Of a stretch of DNA of 64,000 bases, positions 1 to 11,010 are shown in pieces. Under the pieces are notes generated by a model. It was not told where the DNA came from. It was given only the letters and a program-made list of their open reading frames with translations, and ran no database searches. Numbering within the stretch: position 1 is the stretch's first letter; every line of letters starts with the position of its first letter. This stretch comes from Sinotaia quadrata (Eukaryota; Mollusca; Gastropoda; Architaenioglossa; Viviparidae): contig CM054178.1 of assembly GCA_028829895.1 (NCBI GenBank), positions 90,709,558 through 90,773,557 of the forward strand, given 5' to 3'. Position numbers and translations under genes: made by a program.

Positions 1-719
1 GTTACTTTTATCATTCAAAACAAATCTGTATATATTCTATATGTGAAGCTAAGACAGAAATACATTAGCCAGTATATAACGGTCGCACGTCATAGGCCCG
101 TCATGCATCAGCCAGAAAATGTCCAGCCATACTCGTGCGCAAACAGAACACCTCCACGTATTATAATCTACATCAAGTACACGTGCACCGTCAATAATGC
201 AGCCACGCCTATTGATTGTCATTGATTTAATTCATCTTACCGAGGTTTAGCAACACAGCCACGTAGACTTTTATAATTATAATAATTTCTTTCCTTATAA
301 CAATTCTAGTAATTAGATTGTGTTGAAGTTAAAAGAAATTCAAGGTAAAATTATTAAACATTTCTTGTACAATGAAAGCCATACACACAGAAAGTGGGGA
401 CGAGGAACAGAGAGAGATGGCGAGGGGTGGGAGAAAAGAGATTTAATCGCTTGCCAAAGGCAAAAAAAGACAGTATTCTCTTTCATTTGTAAAAATAGGA
501 AACATAAACTAACTGTTCTGTCTAATGTCGACAAATACATCCACAATTGTACAACACAGCAAATACATTGCAATGCAGTCGAGACAGATTATTAATAAAC
601 AACAAACAGTATGGCATGTCTGCACAAGGATGTGTATGTGTTATACGTATTTGCCTGTACTCTATTATGTACCTGTGTGCATTGGCTCTCTCTCTAAAAT
701 TCATATACTGTGAGAAACA
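1..719. other. AT-rich non-coding DNA
   Basis: No coding frame, RNA gene or repeat that I recognise. Short open frames have no recognisable protein features. Confidence 0.6.
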
Positions 720-721
720 CA

Positions 722-755
<34 letters not shown>
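722..755. repeat. (CA)n microsatellite
   Basis: About 17 uninterrupted CA dinucleotides. Confidence 0.95.
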
Positions 756-758
<3 letters not shown>

Positions 759-859
759 ACATACCCACAGAAGAGGTGACGAGAATGAAATTGACTCGAG
801 ATATATAAAAGTGCAAAGGAACATAAAGGAAAATACACACCAGTCTGAAAATTCTGCAG

Positions 860-861
860 AG

Positions 862-932
<71 letters not shown>
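860..932. repeat. Compound (GATA)n(GA)n microsatellite
   Basis: Five GATA units run straight into about 25 GA units. It lies just outside the end of family B copy 1. Confidence 0.95.
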
Positions 933-935
<3 letters not shown>

Positions 936-939
936 ATGG

Positions 940-1420
940 TGTGACGTTTAGCTGGGAGATGGGCAAGATGCTAATTCTACACCATCCCAGGCTGCCCGGC
1001 TGGCCACACCTGTTGGACAGAAGAAAGATAGATAATGTAGAAAAGAAGAGTGATAGTCTAGAGTCTAGACTCTAGAAGATAGCCCCGAGACCCTGATACA
1101 TACAGCCAGCTATATTAATTAAATACAGGTGAAAGACTACAACATAAAATATGTAAGTGAGTCACGCAAACATGAATGGTTTAAGCATCAATATTTAAAT
1201 ATATTTAACGAGAAATAAAACAAGACAGCATGGTACAGACAATAATTAGTTTGATAGTTACAATCAAAGTCAAAATTTATTATCATTAATAATCATGAAC
1301 ATATAGTGTAGTGAAACAAATGTTGTTTGAGTCCAATGACACTTTTGTGTTATCAGAGTCTTCTTCATATGAGCGAACTTGTGAGTTTCTATGAAAAATC
1401 TGAGTGAACTCGGAGATAAA
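940..1420 (-). mobile_element. Interspersed repeat family B, copy 1
   Basis: Read on the minus strand, this segment aligns over about 480 bases with 57555-58050 on the plus strand. The best-kept blocks include CGTGACTCACTTACAT, CACCTGTATTTA, CTATCACTCTTCT and CATCTTGCCC followed by TCTCCCAGC. Two diverged copies in opposite orientation 57 kb apart point to a transposed sequence rather than a local duplication. No coding motif is visible, so its class is unknown; it could be a LINE 3' end, a SINE-like unit or a solo LTR. Confidence 0.65.
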
Positions 1421-1669
1421 TCTGAGAGAAGATATATAGCTTTTGGTTTAATAACTCAGGATGCCTGCAGTTGTTATCTTAGGGTCCTGGGCCCGGTTTC
1501 ACGACAGCCAGCTAGCCGATTTTCGACCTAAACTGGGTGCCAACTAGCTTTAGTTTGCTTCTAAGTGCTATGTAGTGTTTCACGAGCACAACTAAATTAG
1601 GCCAGGACTACTGGAGCAGCCCCTACCAGCTCTAACTTTCGCTGGCAGCGACCTAACGCATAAACAGAT

Positions 1670-2290
1670 ATGGCGGCACCCGTGCATCAATTTTATCACA
1701 GGCGTAGCGAAGAAGAAATCGTCTTCATCGGAATCGTATTAATCCACTAGACATATATGACAGATGTGGAAATATTTCACCACTTTCGTTTTCAACGTGC
1801 TGATATTTTAAAAATAGCTGACGAACTGCGTAACGACTTGCAGTTCGGTTTGAACAGAAAGGTTCTTTATCTCCTGAGATGCAAATTCTTCTTGCTTTAC
1901 GATTTTATGCAACGGGAACTTTCCAAATAGGAGGTTTAATTAATGTAACCTAAGCGGCAGTCTATCGAGTGATAAATCGAGTATCAACAGCGCTTTCTTC
2001 AAGGGCAAGACAATGGATTCATTTTCCAAGCCCACAGACAAGAGGCGAACGGTATAGCACATCCTTTTTGCATTTCAAGAGCTAATGTTGAGAGATGTAA
2101 TGGCGTCATCAAACGTCGCTTTCATAACCTTCATGGTGAATTGCGTTATTCACCTCAGACTGCATGCAAAATCATTACAGCATGCTTAGTTTTGCAAAAC
2201 ATGGCTGTTGAGTATGGTACCCCTGAACCTCTAGAAGATAATTATAATAATGAAGATGATGATGATGAATTGAACCTCTAGAGTCTAGAG
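1670..2290 (+). pseudogene. HARBI1-type Harbinger transposase, internally deleted
   Basis: From the ATG at 1670 the frame reads MAAPVHQFYHRRSEEEIVF and meets a stop after about 26 codons. It continues through RADILKIADELR, then shifts frame near 1860 into SPEMQILLALRFYATGTFQ and, after a stop, AAVYRVINRVSTAL and WIHFP. This matches the N-terminal helical part of Harbinger transposases. The sequence then jumps directly to ANVERCNGVIKRRFHNLHGE and ACKIITACLVLQNMA, the C-terminal part that holds the catalytic glutamate (in VER). The segment between, which should hold the first two catalytic aspartates of the DDE triad, is missing. With two stops, a frameshift and this deletion, it is a dead gene. 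An acidic tail follows, repeated three times. The family assignment is confident. Confidence 0.85.
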
Positions 2291-2373
2291 TCTAATGACA
2301 GTAATGAAGAAGATGATGATGAATTGAGCCTCTAGAAGATGATGACAATAATGAAGATGATGATGAATTGAGC
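2228..2373. repeat. Triplicated acidic-tail segment of the transposase
   Basis: Three units of 45-55 bp each start with CCTCTAGA and end with GATGATGAATTGA, coding runs of Asp/Asn/Glu. They extend the C-terminal end of the HARBI1-type frame. Confidence 0.8.
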
Positions 2374-2894
2374 ATCATGCAACCGACATTATCGGGAAGA
2401 GCTATGAGATAGCATATTGTTCAGCAGAACTTTGAAAGTACTTCAAGGCAAGTAGAAAAATACTTTTTTTTGGACATGAACTACAAATGTAAACAATAAT
2501 AGTTCACATGTAAACACAAACATCCCAACAATAAAGTTGTAGATTAAAAAAGAAACATGTGAAACTTAAGTTTGCATTTATTTACTACATCTGCTTAATC
2601 ACACAATAATTAATATAATTTAAAAGAAGTGTACGGCATCTTTTGTGAATTGAACAGTTTTATTTCTTTGAATTCCTGATTCTTAAAGTTATTTAACTGT
2701 TCTAACAGTTGAATGATCAACATTTTCTGAATATTAGCCATCACTAAGTTTTCTTGTACAGTAGAAATTATTTTTAAACTTGTCATGAAATTTTATTTTA
2801 TAATTAAGATAGAAATTGATTAAATGTCATGTCACGTTTGTAAACATCCTTGAAAATGTCATGTATACAAAAACAATATCGTAATGAATATAAC

Positions 2895-3195
2895 CAAAAA
2901 AAAAATGACTCAAATACAGAAATATATGACACAGACCTTGATTTACAATATAATAAAAAGTGACTCAAATAAAATAATACACAACACAGACCTTGAATTG
3001 CAATATTCAAAAAGTGACTAAAATAAAATAATACACAACACAGACCTTGAATTGCAATACAACAAAAAGTAACTCAAATAAAATAATACACAACACAGAC
3101 CTTGAATTGCAATACAACAAAAAGTAACTCAATAAAATAATACACAACAGAGACCTTGAATTGCAATACGTCAAAAAGTGACTCAAATAAAAAAT
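2895..3195. repeat. Minisatellite, about 55 bp unit, about 5 copies
   Basis: Repeated block built around CACAGACCTTGAATTGCAAT and GTGACTCAAATAAAATAATA. It lies in the AT-rich interior of the Harbinger element. Confidence 0.85.
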
Positions 3196-4540
3196 ACATA
3201 ATGACAGAAAAATATTTTCTGAACACTTTTCTTTTTAGTAAATATTATATTTCTTAAATAATTATGAAATTGTGCAGTAACACCACGAAGATATAATTTA
3301 AAAAACTGCACACAGAAAAGGTTAACATAAAGCAAAATAAATTAATAGGTGACTAAAATTATATAAAGAAGAAGAGGATTTATTTTACACTTTTGTGAAA
3401 CAGTAATTGAACTGTGGTACTATTACTGAATTTTTAAAATCTTAATCTCTTTATTCACAGTCTCAGTATAAAAACACACTTCTTTTGCTAACTACAGCTA
3501 TCTACTAATAGCATGTATAAAAATATTAGTAGTAGGTGGCAGCCTAGCTACAAGTTACAACAAAAATATATTATTCTTGTACATTTTCCAAGAAATATAT
3601 TTTAATGTTCTCAGAAACAATCTACAGAAACATTTATGAATAACTATGAACATATATTTTATTTTTACCATCCATTTCTAAATATTTTATTTTAAGTAAA
3701 TGTGTGCAAATTTTATGCAATCTTATGTGAAAGGAAAGCAGTTAATTTGCAATTCTGTTTTCACAAATCCAAGAATCTCAAGAATGATTTATGTCTTTCC
3801 TTAATTTTTGTCATCTGTATCCAACTTTAAAAATCTCTAAACCATAAATAAAAATAAAAATGATTGTTTTATCATACAGTTGGAACTTTTCATTAGTGGA
3901 CTTTTAATAATAATATATAAATTTTAATTGGCATTAAGTTTATTTTAAACCAAATTATATAAGTGATAGCAATATGTGATCATATATAATATTATAATAA
4001 AAATGTACAGTTATATTCATAATTATACCTTTAGAATTTGGAAAAGAAAAGAAAAATATATATTCTATTTTAGAATATTGTTATAATATAAAGACTAAAA
4101 ATGTTAAATTTAAATTTATTTAAAAGTTTCAATTTTTTTCATTAGAAATAAATAAATTAAGCTTTCAGTGATACTCATCACTTTGTCAATCTAGCTGTAA
4201 CATTACAACTAATGATTATTTTTTAATTTTAAAAATGGCCATGTTATGTATACATTACAAAGTAATAATGTATCTGTATAAGATAATAACATTAGAAATA
4301 GAATTATTTGTAAATCTGAAAAAAAAAGTCAACAGCTTTACTTTGGTTTTCTGAAAAATACACTTTTTGTATTTTTAAAGTAATTACATTTATTTTATTA
4401 TTGTTAACAATATATTTACCTTTTATATTAACAATGCCTGATGGGAAAAATTAGTATACATGAATATAAAATGTGACTGAACACTGGCATCTGCTGGTTA
4501 AATAAATAATTTGCTACTTCAGTTAGTATTCACATAAAGA
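3196..4540. other. AT-rich interior of the Harbinger element
   Basis: Very AT-rich, with no open frame or repeat that I can support. In an intact element, introns or 3' ends of the two convergent genes would lie here. Confidence 0.55.
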
Positions 4541-4792
4541 TATAGGCATTTAAATATTATTATGATAGTGACTGATGTCATTTTAGCACATATAAGCATT
4601 TAAATATTACTATGATGGTGACTTATGTCATATTTAACACATATAGGCAATTAAATATTACTATGATGGTGACTTATGTCATATTTAACAAATATAGGCA
4701 ATTAAATATTACTATGATGGTGACTTATGTCATATTTAACAAATATAGGCAATTAAATATTACTATGATGGAGAATTATGCCATTTTTAACA
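4541..4792. repeat. Minisatellite, 51 bp unit, about 5 copies
   Basis: Units contain ATAGGCAATTAAATATTACT and GATGGTGACTTATGTCATAT. Because 51 is a multiple of three, the array creates a spurious repetitive open frame. It lies inside the Harbinger element. Confidence 0.9.
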
Positions 4793-5279
4793 TAGTGTTA
4801 ATAAGAAATAGCAGTAGTAAAGTTTACTTTTTAAATTGGATGTATAATATATATTTTGCAATTATCTTTTACTACCTGTGGATTCTTCAGAAAGGCAAGT
4901 AGCTGAATACAGACAGGTTTTGCTGGTGTCTAAATGTGAAATGATTAAAAAAAAATTTTATAAAAAATTAAATTATACAAACTGAGTCTTTATTCTTTGT
5001 TTACAGTTTGCATGTTTATTTACTCTTGCATTTACCACATACATTCAAAGGTATTTTTGAGATATGAAAGTAAATGTTTTGTGAACATGAGAACTAAAAT
5101 AAATAAGTATTGAAACATTTAATAAAGAAAATTAGAAAATAAAATTTGTGACTGAAACTGCAATTTGTATAATTTCTATACAGATGTTTAATTCATTTCT
5201 TGTACAAGGAATATACATGATAAATGACAGGTTATCCAATATTAAACAAATTATTATTTTTATTCCTCAAACAACTGAT

Positions 5280-5590
5280 TTATTGTTTATACCTTTGACA
5301 ATGGAATATAGAACTTTTATTTCTGATAATGTGATTAAATTCAAACATGGGTCCTCCACCAGTCTTAGGGTATTTTCTTTTAGCAAGGTCATTTTTGGCC
5401 TCACTAGTTAGTTTAGACCATTTATGATCAAGTTCATCTGCTGACCAATGATCCACATTCATCAATTCAGTCCATGTGTTTTTGTCTTTGTTTGTGACTG
5501 AACTCTTTAGTCATAATTGTAGGGTATTTTTCTGCATTTGTGATGCTTCTTTTAAGACAATGATCTCTGAATGCATGAAATTATCTTTTT
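5280..5590 (-). pseudogene. Myb/SANT-like protein of Harbinger, decayed
   Basis: On the minus strand a single frame runs from NFMHSEIIVLKEA through one in-frame stop to VTNKDKNTWTELMN, then WSADELDHKWSKLTSEAKN and KYPKTGGGP. The tryptophan spacing and the closing TGGGP motif are typical of the Myb/SANT-like (trihelix) DNA-binding protein that accompanies Harbinger transposases and helps bring them to the nucleus and to the terminal repeats. It is convergent with the transposase relic and within 550 bp of the right terminus, the usual arrangement. The frame ends about 20 residues after the motif, so the C-terminal part is absent or in another exon. I see no exon boundaries that restore it. Confidence 0.75.
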
Positions 5591-5815
5591 GTGTGGACAA
5601 TTTTGCTGTTTGGCTTCCATTGTTAAAAATGACTTGTGGAATAGATCTATTTATAAACAAGTCATGTGATGCTTCTAGTTGGCAACTACATAGATACTTC
5701 TAGTTGGCAGATGTGAAACACTACCTAGAACTGACAACTAATTAGAAGGGAACTAGCGTGCTGTTCGGGAAAGCTCCACTCTAAGTTAGCTGGCTTTTGT
5801 GAAACCAGCCCCTGT

Positions 5816-6940
5816 GGTGCTATAGTGAGTGCACATGTAGACCATTGAACTATAGTCTCTGTCCCATAGATCACTCTACTCTGGCATTGCCTAGCAGCTC
5901 AGCAATCAGTGTAAGTCAATGTTGGAAATAAGGTGCTGATCTGCCAGTAATATACACACTGGGATAAGAATTTATCTATATGTGTTCTCTGACAGAAAAG
6001 ACTTACCTGCATGGTCATCATGCATTCTAATATCATACGTGAAATGTTTAGCAAATATGCAGTATGGTTAAGGTTAAAAATGACATGGATATAATATTTG
6101 GTTACCAAGCAAAACCACATACCTTCGGCAGTAATATATACAGATGATTTCCTGCTGTGTTGGTAACTGGCAATAAGGGACAGTAACTGCTGTGTGGTAT
6201 GATTATAGCTTATTAATGCCATGAGCTAAAGTACATGTTGCCTCGTCCATCAAATGTGGCTGGACTGCCGGTATACAGGAAAGTTTCTGGTACATTCGTT
6301 GCGCGCAGTTGAGCTGCGCTCTGAATGGTTCATTCAAAGTTGGTTGTTACTCAAGTATTTCTCTAGCCTGGGTGTAAAGGTCAATTTCCTAGGTTTGATT
6401 GTACTCTATTCTTAGAGTGTGATGTGGGCTGCATAATGCCATTATGTGACAGATGGAAGGGAGGCAAATTCTTCCATAAAGTGCCAAAGAGAACGAAAGA
6501 AGACACCTCAAAAAAAAAAAATAAATAAATAAAAAATCCGGATTTGAGGACAGATGCTTGAGACTACAACTGATGCAAAGACACGTTAAAATATACTTTA
6601 TAATGTTAAGCTTTTCTGGTGAAAAGAAATGGATTAATACTGATTGAAACAAGAAAAGATATTTGAGAATAAAGACAACATTGTTGTCAGTTTTAAAAAA
6701 AAGAAATACATTGTGGTAATTTATTTGCATCTGATTACGCACTCCCTGCGTAGTGAAATAATATTCACAAGAAGGGGAATTAATTCAAGCCACAATTTGA
6801 GAACATAAATAGCCATCCGTACAATTAGAAATTAACCGAAATCGTTATATAGTCTAGCACATGACTGACAACACTCAGATTTAGTAACTAACCGAAAGTA
6901 CTAATAAATTTTGATCAAAGTTATAGCGGCGACGTAACAG
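5816..6940. other. Non-coding DNA to the right of the Harbinger element
   Basis: No recognisable gene. It contains short A-runs near 6511 and 6696. The open frames here have low-complexity, non-protein-like translations. Confidence 0.5.
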
Positions 6941-7492
6941 GGTGGGTGGGTGGGTAGGAAGAGAAGAGTAGGGGAACAACTGTCCCCTATAGGGCCGGCT
7001 GTTCGGGGTCGCTATAGCTGGATTTGGTGGCGCCAGTGCTGGCTTTATGAGGCGCCGCACAATGTGAAAATTTACCTATTTATTTATGTTTTTGTTGGTG
7101 GGGGAGTGAAAAATTACACAATATTATTGTATTCCTTCTTCCACCATGGTTACACATGACACAAATAATGAGAGTGGTTAGATCAATTACATTCCTGCCA
7201 CTCGACCCGGAAGGGACACATTTTGAAGCAAGGGAACGCAGATCGTCTGAGTTTAGGTGATACCCTACCCCAAGAAAAGAAATATATAAATAAAATAATA
7301 AGAAAATGAATCCTCTCAAGTGCTGTTATCATTATTTCAAGCTGTGAGGAATGCTGTTTGGGGCATTGTCCTTTCCTCACTCACTACCCCCCCCCCCTGC
7401 CCCCGATCATTACATATCTTCATAACTGCCACTGCAAAAACTCGACTTAATGCATTATGAGAAATTAACCGAAAGCTCTTCAGAAGTATAGA
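6941..7492. other. Non-coding DNA with a GGGT run and a C run
   Basis: (GGGT)n at about 6941-6956 and a nine-base C run near 7387. A GC-richer patch at 6985-7055 contains GGTGGCGCCAG. No gene recognised. Confidence 0.5.
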
Positions 7493-7675
7493 ACATAGTC
7501 AGTAGTGCATAGTCGGCCGTACGCAAAGCTAGGAATTAAGTCAGTAGTGCATAGTCGGCCGTACGCAGAGCTAGGAATTAACCAAAGCATTACGTAATTA
7601 TTGCACAAAGTTGGCCGTACGCAGAGCTAGGAATTAATCAAAACAGGACATAAATGCTGCACAAAGTCGGCATTA
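7493..7675. repeat. Minisatellite, about 50 bp unit, 3-4 copies
   Basis: Diverged units share CGGCCGTACGCAGAGCTAGG preceded by GCATAGT or GCACAAAGT. Confidence 0.85.
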
Positions 7676-9635
7676 CACAAGGAATGGAACAAATGTACTT
7701 CATTATTGTTGAAAGTCTACTGCACACAAATGAGAAATCTAAGAATTTACTCTCTACAACCCTACAGCACACAGTCCAATAAATGAAGACGCAGTAAACA
7801 ACGGAAAGGAATTGGTCTAAACAGAAATTCAAGAAATGCGTGCAGATGACTAAAGTAATTCAGGACTAGAAATACAAAAATCCAAAGAACTCTTTGCACG
7901 TCTATGAATCAGACAATAGCGACTAACATCACGACCAGACATAAAAGTTGCTCCTCCTATTGTAATTTACATAGTATATGTTCTATATCAGTCGAGGAAA
8001 TAGGTCAAGGATTTAAATTGGTGTTAATGCACTCTATCGTCTTCATTATCCAAACTTGTAAATTCATTGCTCCCAAATTAACACATAAAATGATATGTTG
8101 CTATTCATTTCACGTTTTGAAAACGTGCGCAAGAATATGTGTATGAATAACAAGGTACTTAGATTGAAATGCTGATACCAGTGTCTCTCTCTTACACATT
8201 ATAAAAGTAATCTGCTGGCGGGGAAGTCAACCCCGAAACTTAATCTGATGTGCAAAACAAATAAAGCAGCGTTAACACATTACATAAATAAACTGAAAAC
8301 AGCGCGCAGGTTTATTATAGAGATACAAATGCGATCTTCAAAGCAGTTGTTTATTACCAGTGATCGATAAGAAATATAGATAATGAAGACCCATCACCCC
8401 ACGCATGCTTGCACAAACACAATCGCACGCACACAAACACACAAATATATGTACAATATTTTATTCTCGTACTTAAGCAGTCACGCACAAAAATATGGCT
8501 CCTTGCCAGCATGAAGTAAAAAAAGAAAAGAAAAGAATAAAATGAGATGTGAAATGTATGTAGATGCACTGGTCGATCCAGGCTTTAACTTTGTGCTTTG
8601 TGTTTTAGATATTGCATGTGACGTCTATTCTCCTAGCATCGATTTGTGAACTGTTCACAACGGCAGTAGAACGTCATCAGCTTTCCACAACCCTTTATCT
8701 CACTATATTTTTCTTGACAAACTTAACAACAGCTTCCGGAAGCGTCGAACGGCATCTCCCTGGTAAGGTACCCGCATGAAATCTTGAAAATGGATCTTAA
8801 CTCTGCAAGACATTTGCTGTTCTGAAACAATCTTCCGGTACGATTACAAATGTATGACGTAAAGAAAGGAAAGAAAAAAAGAGAAAAGAAAGATGTCTGA
8901 AGCTAAAATATCACTGAGAGAAACGAGGGGAAGTTTGAAATTGTCCAGAATTCTCAGAATAAGCAGTTTGTTTTCTGGATTTAAAAAAACAAACCTGATT
9001 TTATTTGAAAGAATAGAAGAATGAAACTCTCAGAGTTTAAATTTTCTTTTTTCTGTTCTCTATGTTGTCAGTGGCTTATTGTCACTGACAGTTCAAGTGC
9101 CTTATCTTACCTTGTTAAATAATTTGTTATATAAATTTTGTTATATTACTTTATCACTTTGCTATCAGTCTGTTATCACTTTGTTACATTCCGTTATATA
9201 ACTTTATCACTTTGTTATCCATTTTAATGTGCCCCATCGTAACGCAGAACAAAGACAAAATAAACAAAACAGAACTGACAATAACACAGAGCAAAACTTA
9301 GTTATATATCACTCTGCACACCACAACTTTCCTTCTTCACTGGCATTATATTCCTGCAGACGTTTTTCTCCTCTCAAGGCAATGGACGAGTGTTTAGAAA
9401 CGGTCGTTTAGAAGAAACAACCAACCATCTACCGGCCAGATAATGCTACCACCAACCCCAATCGAACGACCTTGAGAAGTGGACCTACAGAAGCAACCAA
9501 TCAAATGGCTAGAGAATATTTCTGTGCCATGAGTTAAGTTACAAACAATTGTTTGTATAAAATATATTTATTACTGAATCATTTCCATCAGGAAAGAGCA
9601 AAGATGCATTTATTAAGAGCGACGCCATTTTTCTG
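7676..9635. other. Non-coding DNA
   Basis: Nothing recognisable as a gene. It includes a CA-rich stretch at 8400-8450, a purine-rich stretch at 8860-8895, and short degenerate TTATCACTTTGTTA repeats at 9120-9220. Confidence 0.5.
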
Positions 9636-9762
9636 CAGTAGTGGTACGCTTCTACATGCAGTAGTGGACTTGCATTTTAAGAATTACACTTCTTCGTGCA
9701 GTAGTGGACTTCCATTGTAAGAATTACACTTCTTCGTGCAGTAGTGGACTTGCATTGTATAA
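9636..9762. repeat. Minisatellite, 40 bp unit, 3 copies
   Basis: Units start GTGCAGTAGTGGACTTGCAT and end with ACACTTCTTC. Confidence 0.9.
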
Positions 9763-9819
9763 TGTGCATTGGGTACATCTGGTCACTTGAGGATTACATA
9801 TAAACATCCATGGCAACTG

Positions 9820-10170
9820 CCTTTTGTTAGTTGTCAGGGATTTGGCCATTATTAATTAACTTGACCTTTTGTTAGTTTTTATGAATGTAGCCATATTAAT
9901 TAAGATGGCATTGCGACAGTTAGGAATTTGGTCATATTAATCAACGTGGCATTTCATTGGTTGTTAATGTATATGGAGATATGAAGTCTTTCATCATTTG
10001 TTATGAATTTGGCAATATAACTAACGCGACCTCTCATTAGCTATTAGGAATTTGACCGTATTAATTAAAGTAGTCGTCAGACGCGGTTAGGAGTATGGAC
10101 ATAATAAATAACTTACCTTGTTCTCAGTTGCTAGGAATTTGGCCGTGTTAATTAGCGTGACCAATCGTTG
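9820..10170. repeat. Degenerate repeat around GGAATTTGGCC...ATTAATTAA
   Basis: Six or seven poorly conserved units, each with a form of TTAGGAATTTGGCCATATTA followed by ATTAAC and TGACC or TGGCA. Spacing is irregular, about 55-65 bp. Confidence 0.65.
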
Positions 10171-10211
10171 CATTGCTAGATTAAGTATGGTAAATTTATG
10201 ATAATGAAGAA

Positions 10212-10592
10212 ATCAAACACGTGTCCCGTTATGACGTGTATGTACATGCAGCTGTATTTTGAGGTGCAAACAAACGTGTCTCGTTATGGGGTCTATGTAC
10301 ATGCAGTTGTATTTTGAGGTGTCAAAAAACGTGTCTCGTTATGGGGTCTATGTACATGCAGTTGTATTTTGAGGTGTCAATCAAACGTGTCTCGTTATGG
10401 GGTCTATGTACATGCAGTTGTATTTTGAGGTGTCAAACAAACGTGTCTCGTAATGGAGTCTATGTACATGCAGTTGTATTTTGAGGTGTCAGACAAACAC
10501 GTGTCTCGTTATGGGGTCTATGTATATGCAGTTGTATTTTGAGGTGTCAAACAAACGTGTCTCGTTATGGGGTCTTGTACATGTTGTAGTTT
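10212..10592. repeat. Minisatellite, 56 bp unit, about 6.5 copies
   Basis: Well-kept units contain AACGTGTCTCGTTATGGGGT and TGTACATGCAGTTGTATTTT. Confidence 0.95.
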
Positions 10593-11010
10593 GTGTGTCA
10601 AGTAAAATCAATTTTATCATTTATGTTTCAGATGCTGAAAAATACAATCACTTTGTCAAAATGCCACGATTTGTGTTGTTAGTGGTGATTTTTAACGCTA
10701 AAATAAAGCATTTTATTGATGAAATGCACAAGTAGTTATGAGTTGGGTCGTTTGCGATGGTTTTAATGCTGAAATACAAGCACTTCGATTAAGTGTTTCG
10801 ATTAAACGTACAAGTAGTTATGATCTGAGTTGTTTGCGAGAGTTTTAACGCTGAAATACAAGCACTTCGATCGGTGGCACATCTTTTGTCTTGGGTTTTC
10901 AAAATGAAAGCAGTTTCAAGTGGCACTTTACATGGCTAGGTTAAATATTGACAAATAATAAGGATACTATGGATATCTCTACCGAAATGCTTTAGTAATA
11001 TTTCTACAAA
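10593..11010. other. Non-coding DNA with a partial duplication
   Basis: A block with GTTTTAACGCTGAAATACAA and GCACTTCGAT occurs twice (near 10760 and 10845). No gene recognised. Confidence 0.55.

Larger units (their letters stand above)
1490..5811 (+). mobile_element. PIF/Harbinger DNA transposon, dead, near full length
   Basis: The left end GGCCCGGTTTCAC pairs as an inverted repeat with the right end, which reads GGGCTGGTTTCAC in reverse complement. The next bases (AGCCAGCTA) also match after a small gap. Both ends carry a second subterminal block, TAGTGTTTCAC. CTG directly flanks both ends (1487-1489 and 5812-5814), fitting the 3 bp CWG/TWA target choice known for Harbinger. Inside are the two genes expected of an autonomous element, transcribed toward each other: a HARBI1-type transposase relic at the left and a Myb/SANT-like relic at the right. 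About 2.5 kb of AT-rich DNA with two tandem arrays separates them. Both genes are broken, so the copy cannot move by itself. Confidence 0.85.

Noticed and set aside
1486..5814. 4 bp CCTG as the Harbinger target duplication
   Set aside because: A 3 bp CTG reading gives better terminal-repeat pairing and fits the family's known 3 bp duplications; the fourth base is likely chance.
7027..7060. GGTGGCGCCAG as another CTCF-like site
   Set aside because: Only the inner part of the core matches; weaker than the site at 48445.
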